In this document: positions 7,907 through 12,410 of the stretch, one piece after another | Layout of the letters: the number at the start of each line of letters is the position of its first letter | Position numbering within the stretch: the first letter of the stretch is position 1 | From: CAZXFG01 sp964640515 | GTDB lineage: Bacteria > Patescibacteriota > Patescibacteriia > Magasanikbacterales > GWA2-37-8 | NCBI GenBank assembly: GCA_964640515.1 | Contig: CAZXFG010000011.1 | Coordinates: 1-17,420, forward strand | DNA: 17,420 nucleotides | Reading direction: 5' to 3' | Program-made: the position numbers and the translations under genes | Notes under the pieces: model-generated | What the model saw: the letters and a program-made list of their open reading frames with translations, nothing else | Databases searched by the model: none | Told to the model about the DNA's origin: nothing

Positions 7907-8518
7907 ATGAACCCTATTTTTTTCCTCTTTTATTTTTTCATTGTTATTCCTTCGGCCATTATCCATGAATACGCGCACGGCTGGATGGCTGACCGCTTGG
8001 GCGATCCAACGGCCCGCTATGCCGGGCGTTTGACCCTTAATCCCAAAGCGCATATTGATTTGTGGGGGACGATTTTAATGCCGGTATTGCTTTATTTAGG
8101 AACAGCCGGAAATTTCCTTTTTGCCTATGCCAAGCCCGTGCCGTATAATCCATATAATTTGAAAGATCAAAAGTGGGGGCCGGCTTTGGTGGGTCTGGCC
8201 GGGCCAATGTCCAACCTGCTTTTGGCCATGGCTTTTGCCGCCCTCTTGCGCTCGCCTATAATTTGGAGCGACACCATGGCTTCCATGTTTTTTATTATTT
8301 TACGGGTTAATGTGATGTTAATGGTATTTAATTTGATACCGATTCCGCCTTTGGACGGCTCCAAGGTGCTTTACGCTCTTTTGCCTGATTCGGCTTGGCA
8401 ATTAAAACAAATTTTGGAGCGGTATGGTTTTATGATTCTTTTAATTTTTATCTTTTTTCTGTTTAATTTAATCACGCCGATTATAGATTTTGTGACTAAA
8501 TTGCTTATCGGAATATAA
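7907..8518 (+). CDS. M50-family (site-2-protease-like) membrane zinc protease
   Basis: A 203-residue integral membrane metallopeptidase of the short bacterial M50 group. HEYAH (H20, E21, H24) in the first helix gives two zinc ligands and the catalytic Glu. The family text DPTARYAGRLTLNPKAHIDL follows, then GPALVGLAGPMSNLLLA, and IPIPPLDGSKVL supplies the third ligand (D150). At least five hydrophobic helices are visible. Members cleave within or near the membrane; the substrate cannot be told from sequence. It is divergent from rpmB, and I find only a weak -10-like TAAGAT at 7883 with no good -35. The 110-bp palindromic element begins at its stop codon. Confidence 0.92.
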   Translation: MNPIFFLFYFFIVIPSAIIHEYAHGWMADRLGDPTARYAGRLTLNPKAHIDLWGTILMPVLLYLGTAGNFLFAYAKPVPYNPYNLKDQKWGPALVGLAGPMSNLLLAMAFAALLRSPIIWSDTMASMFFIILRVNVMLMVFNLIPIPPLDGSKVLYALLPDSAWQLKQILERYGFMILLIFIFFLFNLITPIIDFVTKLLIGI

Positions 8519-8626
8519 TTTACGCATTTGATAATTCCCTCGCTTTCCTCGGCCGCCAAGGCCCCCGCCTAGGCGGGTGAAGCTTCGGCTTCATAACCCG
8601 CTCGGGAAATACCAAATGCGTAAATT
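8517..8626. repeat. 110-bp palindromic element with 14-bp terminal inverted repeats
   Basis: AATTTACGCATTTG (8517-8530) is the perfect reverse complement of 8613-8626. Inside lie a 14-bp palindrome CCCGCCTAGGCGGG (8564-8577) and a hairpin TGAAGC-TTCG-GCTTCA (8578-8593) with a UUCG tetraloop, which can extend through GCGGGT/ACCCGC (8573-8578 with 8596-8601). The interior is much more GC-rich than the flanks. It looks like a small palindromic mobile repeat (MITE/REP-like) or a structured RNA. There is no T run, so it is not a normal terminator. Confidence 0.6.
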
Positions 8627-8645
8627 GTGATATTAACAATTCATC

Positions 8646-8771
8646 ATGAAAAATTATTCATCCAACCGAGCGCAAAAAGGAAAGACGGCCTATCGCACGC
8701 CGAGCCGTTTTAAGGTTTATCAGTCACAGATTGCTAAATTAAAAATATGGAATCAGAAAAAATCAAAATAA
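8646..8771 (+). CDS. possible small basic protein overlapping the pyrH start
   Basis: An ATG-initiated frame of 41 codons whose product (MKNYSSNRAQKGKTAYRTPS, then RFKVYQSQIAKLKIWNQKKSK without a break) is strongly basic and contains no recognisable domain. It overlaps the first 25 nt of pyrH in another frame, which would allow translational coupling. There is no Shine-Dalgarno and no clear promoter. Supporting it are the compact basic composition and its filling an otherwise empty spacer. Against it are its length and lack of known relatives, so it may be chance. Confidence 0.3.
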   Translation: MKNYSSNRAQKGKTAYRTPSRFKVYQSQIAKLKIWNQKKSK

Positions 8772-9439
8772 TTTCCGTGGGCGGGTCAATTATTATTCCC
8801 AAAACCGGTTTTGAAGTGGAATTTTTGAAAAAGTTTCGTCAGCTGATTTTGGCTGAAGTAAAAAAAGGATATAAATTTGTGCTGGTGATTGGCGGGGGAG
8901 GAACTTGCCGGGCTTATCAGGCCGTGGCCAAAGCCGTGGCCGGATTGTCAGAGATGGATTTGGATTGGCTGGGAATCTATGCCACGCGTTTTAACGCTGA
9001 ATTTGTCCGGTTGCTTTTTGGTGATTTGGCGTATGAGGAAGTGATAAAAAATCCGACTAAGAAAATTAAAACCAGCCGGCCGATTATTTTGGCCGGCGGT
9101 TGGCAACCGGGTTGTTCTACGGATAGGGATGCGGTGCTTTTGGCGAAAAATTTTGGCGCTAAAGAAATTATCAATCTTTCCAATTTTGATTTTGTTTATT
9201 CCGCTGACCCAAAGAAAGACCCCCGGGCCAAGCCCTATAAAAAATTGTCTTGGGTTGAGACGAGAAAAATAGTGGGTGAAAAATGGCATCCGGGGGCTAA
9301 TCTGCCCTTTGATCCTCTGGCGGCTAAAGAAGCCCATAAATTGGGTTTAAGGGTATCTTTTGTGCGCGGTACTGATCTGAAAGAGGTGCAAAAGGCCATT
9401 GAAAGCAAGGGGTTTCAGGGGACAATTGTGCAGAACTAA
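8747..9439 (+). CDS. pyrH: UMP kinase, archaeal-type
   Basis: Amino-acid-kinase-family enzyme converting UMP to UDP with ATP in pyrimidine nucleotide synthesis. The 230 residues show ISVGGSIIIP at the N-terminus, the phosphate-binding FVLVIGGGGTCRAYQ, the archaeal-type AGGWQPGCSTDRDAVLLAK, and NFDFVYSADPKKDPRAKPY near the nucleotide site, followed by FDPLAAKEAH. The GGWxPGxSTD motif and lack of the GTP-regulatory signatures of E. coli PyrH point to the archaeal subgroup, which I recall as also common in CPR bacteria. The start overlaps the possible small gene at 8646. The next transcription unit begins at 9462. Confidence 0.9.
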   Translation: MESEKIKIISVGGSIIIPKTGFEVEFLKKFRQLILAEVKKGYKFVLVIGGGGTCRAYQAVAKAVAGLSEMDLDWLGIYATRFNAEFVRLLFGDLAYEEVIKNPTKKIKTSRPIILAGGWQPGCSTDRDAVLLAKNFGAKEIINLSNFDFVYSADPKKDPRAKPYKKLSWVETRKIVGEKWHPGANLPFDPLAAKEAHKLGLRVSFVRGTDLKEVQKAIESKGFQGTIVQN

Positions 9440-9461
9440 GCCAAAATTCTTCCAAGCAGGG

Positions 9462-9490
9462 TTGACAAAATCATAGAAATATGGTATATT
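9462..9490 (+). promoter_or_regulatory. consensus sigma70-type promoter of GC-rich cassette 1
   Basis: TTGACA (9462-9467), 17-nt spacer ending in TGG, TATATT (9485-9490). This is one of the best promoters in the window, and it drives a leader of about 87 nt. Confidence 0.8.
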
Positions 9491-9511
9491 TTGGCGTTAT
9501 TGTTCTTTAAA

Positions 9512-9577
9512 CTGCTTTTTGCGCGGGTGATAAAAGATGGTTTATTAAGCCGTTTTTTACCACCCCAGCAGAGGAGG
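9512..9577 (+). promoter_or_regulatory. long leader hairpin next to a strong Shine-Dalgarno site
   Basis: Positions 9525-9543 pair with 9547-9565: 19 positions with one A-C mismatch (9530/9560) and three G-U wobbles around a 3-nt loop. An outer CTGCT (9512-9516) pairs with AGCAG (9567-9571) and reaches the first base of the ribosome binding site GAGGAGG (9571-9577). No T run follows, so this is not a terminator. It sits where it could control or protect ribosome loading on the 9584 gene. Confidence 0.7.
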
Positions 9578-9583
9578 AATCCC

Positions 9584-9781
9584 ATGGGGAAGAAGGGGAA
9601 CAAGCCCTGGCCCCCCGGGCGCACGCCCGAGGAGCACCGTGCCCTGAACAGGGCGCGGTGGGCCGCGCTGGACGCGGCGGCCGCGCGTAAGACGCGCCGC
9701 CGCGAGTTCGTTCGCCGGTTGATGGCGTCGTTCAGCGGCGTCGTCAGCCGGATCAAGAGGGGGCGGAAGGCGGAGGCCTGA
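9584..9781 (+). CDS. small Arg/Ala-rich basic protein, GC-rich gene (cassette 1)
   Basis: A 65-residue product that I do not recognise. Its N-terminal part is Gly/Lys/Pro-rich (MGKKGNKPWPPGRTPEEHRA) and is followed by an Arg/Ala-rich, probably helical segment (LNRARWAALDAAAARKTRRR) and a basic tail ending RIKRGRKAEA. The charge suggests nucleic-acid binding. The start is fixed by GAGGAGG six nt upstream, one of only two strong Shine-Dalgarno sites in the window that are placed before a gene. GC content is about 73% by hand count, with G or C at most third codon positions, unlike every neighbouring gene except the 11531 one. It has its own promoter, a structured leader and two downstream hairpins, so it forms a self-contained unit. 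Horizontal transfer is possible. Reality of the gene is well supported; function is unknown. Confidence 0.8.
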   Translation: MGKKGNKPWPPGRTPEEHRALNRARWAALDAAAARKTRRREFVRRLMASFSGVVSRIKRGRKAEA

Positions 9782-9800
9782 CGCCCACCCCCACTCAACA

Positions 9801-9847
9801 CCGGTCGTCGCTCCAAAGGAAGCGGCGACCGGCACTCTCTATTTTTT
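9801..9847 (+). terminator. first terminator hairpin of cassette 1
   Basis: CCGGTCGTCGCT (9801-9812) pairs with AGCGGCGACCGG (9821-9832) with one G-U wobble and an 8-nt loop. The T run (9842-9847) begins 9 nt after the stem, so efficiency is uncertain. Confidence 0.6.
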
Positions 9848-9883
9848 GCAAACGGTGGTTTGTGGGAAGTAGAGAGTTTTTTT
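9834..9883 (+). terminator. second terminator hairpin of cassette 1
   Basis: ACTCTCTA (9834-9841) pairs with TAGAGAGT (9870-9877) and is followed directly by T residues. An inner CAAAC/GTTTG hairpin (9849-9853 with 9858-9862) fills the loop. The T run of the first hairpin is enclosed in this one, and its own T run merges into the -35 box of the next promoter. Confidence 0.7.
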
Positions 9884-9910
9884 GACTCACATACGCATAT
9901 CTAGTAAAAT
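9882..9910 (+). promoter_or_regulatory. promoter of the O-antigen-ligase-like gene (leaderless)
   Basis: TTGACT (9882-9887), 17-nt spacer, TAAAAT (9905-9910). The ATG at 9917 falls where transcription should begin, so the mRNA is predicted to be leaderless. A 12-bp inverted repeat overlaps it. Confidence 0.7.
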
Positions 9911-9924
9911 TCAGATATGCGTAT
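9891..9924. promoter_or_regulatory. 12-bp inverted repeat spanning the -10 box and start codon
   Basis: ATACGCATATCT (9891-9902) and AGATATGCGTAT (9913-9924) are perfect reverse complements 10 nt apart. The -10 box lies in the spacer and the start codon in the right arm. This is the geometry of a repressor operator; a T run after the right arm would also allow a weak hairpin terminator for upstream transcripts. Confidence 0.6.
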
Positions 9925-11416
9925 TTTTTTATCCAAAATTATTGATTGGTTGTTGGTGGTTTTTTTATTTCTCCTCCCTTGGCAAACCAGATGGATTTGG
10001 CAGCAGGGAGAAATTAACGGCGCGCCGTGGGAATATGGGACTTACAGCCTCTATGGCACGGAGATTTTATTGTGGCTGATTATTATTTTATTTGCCATAA
10101 ATAAGTTCGGGAAAAAAGAAATTTGGAAAAAGGTTATTTCTTCCGCGCATTATCAAACGCATAAAAAGTATTTATTTTTTGCTGTAGGATTTATTATTTT
10201 TTTAGCCACCTCGGTTTTGTTGAGTAAAAATGTTTGGCTGTCATATAATTATGTTTTCTATCTCCTTGGTGGTTTATGTCTATTTGTCATTCTAAGCAAT
10301 ACAGTTGTCATTGCGAGGAGTAAGATCCCTCACTTCGTTTCGGGACAGGCTCCGCAATCTTTCTGTCTGGGGATTGCCACGCCCCTAAAGGGGCTCGCAA
10401 TGACAAGTATCGCTTTCAGGATGGCAATTGCGCTGTGGTTGGGCGGAGTGGTGCAGGGGTTACTGGCTTTGTGGCAATTTTTAGCCCAATTTGTTTATGG
10501 TAATAAGTGGCTGGGAATGGCCACGCAGAATCCGCGGGATTTAGGGGTGGCGGTGATTGAATTTGGAGATGAGCGTTGGTTGCGCGCCTATGGCAGTTTT
10601 GGCTGGCCCAATTCATTGGGAATTTATTTAGCCGTGTTATTGGTGTTGGGAGTGATTTTGCAACTGTCATTGCGAGGAGGGCAAAGCCCGACGCGGCAAT
10701 CTTTTAAAATAAGAGATTGCTTCGCTGTGCTCGCAATGACAGTCGGCCAGATAATTATAACCATTGGTTTGGTTTTATCTTTTTCGCGTTCGGCTTGGCT
10801 GGCCGCGGTAGTTGGTTTGGCGGGTTTGTTAGTTGTCCTTGCGAGGAACGAGACCCCTCACTTCGTTTCGGGACAGACTCCGCAATCTCTTGGATGGGAG
10901 ATTACTTCGTCGGCAAAGAGCCTCCTCGTAATGACGGTAAAACAAATATTTTTTATTATTCTTCCGGTTCTTTGTTTATTTTTTATTTTTCAGCCGGTTT
11001 TTCTAGCGCGATTTAATCCGCAAAATAGATTGGAAAATCGTTCGTTGACCGAGCGCCAAGAACAATATGCGGAATTTAAACAAATATTTTTTTCTCATCC
11101 TTGGATGGGAGCGGGACCGGGCGCCTACACTTTGGCGCTGGCGGAAAAATATCCCGAAGCCAAAGCTTATGGCCTCCAGCCGGTCCATAATATTTATCTT
11201 TTGACTTTGGCCGAGTGGGGCATAATCGGCGCCATGATTTGGCTATTTATTTTTGGATTTTTGGGTGGGAGAATTTGGGAGAATAATAAAATATTTTTAC
11301 CGGTGATTTTAGTCTTATTAGTGGCCGGATTGTTTGACCATTGGGCTTTAACGCTATACTCGGGAATCATTTTATGGTGGATAATCTGGGGTTTTTCAGT
11401 GGCGAAAAGTAAATAA
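9917..11416 (+). CDS. O-antigen-ligase-like (Wzy_C) membrane protein with three in-frame palindromic inserts
   Basis: A 499-residue polytopic membrane protein. The start MRIFLSKIIDWLLVVFLFLL followed by PWQTRWIWQQGEINGAPWEYG and SLYGTEILLWLIIIL, many hydrophobic helices, and HPWMGAGPGAYTLALAEKYP with the conserved His near residue 394 followed by HNIYLLTLAEWGIIGA, fit the Wzy_C/WaaL superfamily. Such proteins transfer or polymerise undecaprenyl-linked glycans at the outer membrane face; the exact acceptor cannot be inferred. About 96 residues (roughly 130-163, 249-275 and 306-340) are encoded by copies of a palindromic repeat, and without them the protein would be about 403 residues. The gene lies alone between the two GC-rich cassettes and is predicted to be leaderless. 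The catalytic region downstream of the inserts looks intact. Confidence 0.87.
   Translation: MRIFLSKIIDWLLVVFLFLLPWQTRWIWQQGEINGAPWEYGTYSLYGTEILLWLIIILFAINKFGKKEIWKKVISSAHYQTHKKYLFFAVGFIIFLATSVLLSKNVWLSYNYVFYLLGGLCLFVILSNTVVIARSKIPHFVSGQAPQSFCLGIATPLKGLAMTSIAFRMAIALWLGGVVQGLLALWQFLAQFVYGNKWLGMATQNPRDLGVAVIEFGDERWLRAYGSFGWPNSLGIYLAVLLVLGVILQLSLRGGQSPTRQSFKIRDCFAVLAMTVGQIIITIGLVLSFSRSAWLAAVVGLAGLLVVLARNETPHFVSGQTPQSLGWEITSSAKSLLVMTVKQIFFIILPVLCLFFIFQPVFLARFNPQNRLENRSLTERQEQYAEFKQIFFSHPWMGAGPGAYTLALAEKYPEAKAYGLQPVHNIYLLTLAEWGIIGAMIWLFIFGFLGGRIWENNKIFLPVILVLLVAGLFDHWALTLYSGIILWWIIWGFSVAKSK
10305..10406 (+). repeat. palindromic repeat copy 1, inside the O-antigen-ligase-like gene
   Basis: Bounded by TTGTCATTGCGAGG and CTCGCAATGACAA, 102 nt, and read in frame (VIARSKIPHFVSGQAPQS...). 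The core 10327-10360 is identical to the reverse complement of 12341-12374. Confidence 0.85.
10663..10743 (+). repeat. palindromic repeat copy 2 (short form), inside the same gene
   Basis: Bounded by ACTGTCATTGCGAGG and TCGCAATGACAGT, 81 nt, and read in frame as LSLRGGQSPTRQSF and RDCFAVLAMT. The ends match copy 1 but the core is different and shorter, and the reading phase relative to the repeat differs from copies 1 and 3. Confidence 0.85.
10833..10937 (+). repeat. palindromic repeat copy 3, inside the same gene
   Basis: Begins TTGTCCTTGCGAGG and ends CTCGTAATGACGG, about 105 nt, with partly decayed ends. The core 10855-10888 differs from copy 1 at one base, giving PHFVSGQTPQS in the same reading phase as copy 1. 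Confidence 0.8.
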
Positions 11417-11440
11417 TTTTTCACTTGTTGATAAACTATT

Positions 11441-11468
11441 TTGACCAATAGTTTTTTTGTTATATAAT
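11441..11468 (+). promoter_or_regulatory. promoter of GC-rich cassette 2
   Basis: TTGACC (11441-11446), 16-nt spacer, TATAAT (11463-11468). The predicted leader to the ATG at 11531 is about 56 nt. Confidence 0.7.
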
Positions 11469-11481
11469 CTTAGGCATAGAG

Positions 11482-11523
11482 GCAACAACCCCTGCTACTG
11501 TTGCGGGGGCAAATGCGGAGGAG
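11482..11523 (+). promoter_or_regulatory. structured leader with possible pseudoknot and strong Shine-Dalgarno site
   Basis: GCAACA (11482-11487) can pair with TGTTGC (11499-11504), while CCCC (11489-11492) inside that loop can pair with the G run at 11505-11509. This is the order of an H-type pseudoknot, or of two competing hairpins (CCCCTGC with GCGGGG is the alternative). GGAGGAG (11517-11523) lies 7 nt before the ATG at 11531. Confidence 0.5.
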
Positions 11524-11530
11524 ATATATA

Positions 11531-11698
11531 ATGATAACGATGTGTTACAGCACGCGCGGTTCGGTGGATGGGAAGAACCGGAAGAAGCAGAAGCGGAGTG
11601 GACAGAAGGGGCTGCGGCCTCGCACCTGCCCGACCTGCGGCACCCGTGGCAACACGGGCGATGTCTGCTACAACTGTGAGTTGCCGATCGTCCGCTAA
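11531..11698 (+). CDS. small basic zinc-ribbon protein, GC-rich gene (cassette 2)
   Basis: A 55-residue product with a basic N-terminal half (GKNRKKQKRSGQKGLRPR) and a C-terminal zinc ribbon, CPTC (33-36) and CYNC (46-49), in the pattern C-x2-C-x9-C-x2-C. That spacing and a basic arm before the ribbon are also found in ribosomal protein bL32, but the bL32 start and ending are missing, so the likeness may be convergent. The start at 11531 is chosen because GGAGGAG lies 7 nt upstream; a second ATG at 11540 is less well placed. GC is about 61% by hand count, well above its neighbours. As with the 9584 gene, it is a single-gene unit with its own promoter, structured leader and several downstream hairpins. 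Function unknown; zinc and probably RNA or DNA binding are likely. Confidence 0.78.
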   Translation: MITMCYSTRGSVDGKNRKKQKRSGQKGLRPRTCPTCGTRGNTGDVCYNCELPIVR

Positions 11699-11723
11699 CC
11701 ACCCCCGCCCGCTACCGCGGAAG

Positions 11724-11767
11724 AGGTGATCGGGACGAGATTTCTGCTCGCCGTCACCTGTTTTTTA
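11724..11767 (+). terminator. terminator hairpin of cassette 2
   Basis: AGGTGATCGGGACGAG (11724-11739) pairs with CTCGCCGTCACCT (11747-11759) with two small bulges. TTTTTT (11761-11766) follows. Confidence 0.7.
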
Positions 11768-11803
11768 GCTGAATTACTTGGCTAAAGAACAGGGGCGAGC
11801 AGA
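11743..11803 (+). promoter_or_regulatory. competing hairpin that would disrupt the first terminator
   Basis: TCTGCTCGCC (11743-11752) is the perfect complement of 11794-11803, and 11758-11769 pairs with 11781-11792 (12 bp, one G-U). Both use bases of the 11724-11767 terminator stem and its T run, so only one of the two structures can form. TAATTTTT follows. Confidence 0.6.
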
Positions 11804-11815
11804 TAATTTTTATGT

Positions 11816-11843
11816 AAAAAATCGCTAAAATAGGCGATTTTTT
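11816..11843 (+). terminator. intrinsic terminator upstream of groS
   Basis: AAAAAATCGC (11816-11825) and GCGATTTTTT (11834-11843) form a perfect 10-bp stem with an 8-nt loop and a T run. It isolates the cassette from the heat-shock operon. Confidence 0.75.
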
Positions 11844-11872
11844 ATTCCCCGCTTGAAATTCTCTTCAGACCC

Positions 11873-11900
11873 TTGACATCTTTTTTATTTCGTGTAAAAT
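11873..11900 (+). promoter_or_regulatory. promoter of groS-groL
   Basis: TTGACA (11873-11878), 16-nt spacer, TAAAAT (11895-11900). The predicted start near 11907 is directly before the CIRCE-like operator. Confidence 0.75.
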
Positions 11901-11910
11901 GAGTAGGTAA

Positions 11911-11937
11911 TTATCACTCAAGAAAGGTGAGTGATAA
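11911..11937. promoter_or_regulatory. CIRCE-like operator (HrcA site), variant sequence
   Basis: TTATCACTC, a 9-nt spacer, and GAGTGATAA: a perfect 9-bp inverted repeat. It matches the classical CIRCE element (TTAGCACTC-N9-GAGTGCTAA) in arm length and spacing, with one symmetric substitution in each arm. Its location at the start of the groESL transcript is the usual place for HrcA repression. Confidence 0.85.
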
Positions 11938-11974
11938 ATTACGAATTTTATTAAAATTTTTAATTTATTTCCCT

Positions 11975-12277
11975 ATGATAAAACCATTAGGCGATCGCGT
12001 GTTGGTAAAACCAACTAAAGCGGAAGAAATTACCGCCTCCGGAATTGTTTTGCCGGAAACCGTGGATAAGGAGAAAAAAGCCGAGGGCGAAATTGCGGCC
12101 TTAGGCACCGGAGAAGCCATCACCAAACTTGGTCTTAGAGTCGGCCAGAAAATACTTTATAAAAAATGGGGAGGGGAAGATATAAAAATCGGCAAAGGAA
12201 AAGATGAGGTGGAGTACAAAATTTTGTATGTCGGACAAAATGAGGATAAGAGCGATGTGGTGGCAATCATAGAATAA
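11975..12277 (+). CDS. groS: co-chaperonin GroES
   Basis: The 10-kDa lid of the GroEL chaperonin. The 100-residue product begins MIKPLGDRVLVKPTKAEEIT, has the mobile-loop region ASGIVLPETVDKEKKAEGEI, the conserved GEIAALGTG, VGQKILYKKWGG, and ends EDKSDVVAIIE. The ATG at 11975 is chosen because the family begins at this point; an upstream in-frame start at 11927 would put the CIRCE-like operator inside the gene. The insertion GKGKDEVEYKI is slightly longer than the same stretch in common GroES. It heads the groS-groL operon under the CIRCE-like site and has no Shine-Dalgarno. A palindromic repeat separates it from groL. Confidence 0.96.
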   Translation: MIKPLGDRVLVKPTKAEEITASGIVLPETVDKEKKAEGEIAALGTGEAITKLGLRVGQKILYKKWGGEDIKIGKGKDEVEYKILYVGQNEDKSDVVAIIE

Positions 12278-12295
12278 TTTTTGTTTATTCAATAG

Positions 12296-12395
12296 TGTCA
12301 TCGCGAGGCCGAAGGCCGTGGCGATCTCCCGTTAAGTCAGAGATTGCGGAGCCTGTCCCGAAACGAAGTGAGGGATCCCGCTCCTCGCAATGACA
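12296..12395 (-). repeat. palindromic repeat copy 4, between groS and groL
   Basis: TGTCATCGCGAGG and CTCGCAATGACA end a 100-nt element. Its core 12341-12374 is the exact reverse complement of 10327-10360, so it is inverted relative to copies 1 and 3. It fills most of the 133-nt spacer and could fold into a hairpin in the groESL mRNA. Confidence 0.88.
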
Positions 12396-12410
12396 ATTTA
12401 ATTCAACAAT

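Noticed and set aside
9436..9835. Long open frames on the minus strand across the GC-rich region
   Set aside because: High GC keeps all frames open. The plus-strand frame at 9584 has the promoter, ribosome binding site and terminators; the minus-strand frames have none and run through the hairpins.
10284..10302. A further partial repeat copy (TTGTCATTCTAAGCAAT) just before copy 1
   Set aside because: Only the first few bases match the repeat end; too short to separate from chance.
11927..11974. Upstream in-frame start for groS
   Set aside because: It would place the CIRCE-like operator in the coding sequence and add residues absent from GroES proteins.
10305..12395. CRISPR array
   Set aside because: The repeats are about 80-105 nt palindromes, irregularly spaced, of variable core and in both orientations, with no spacers and no cas genes.
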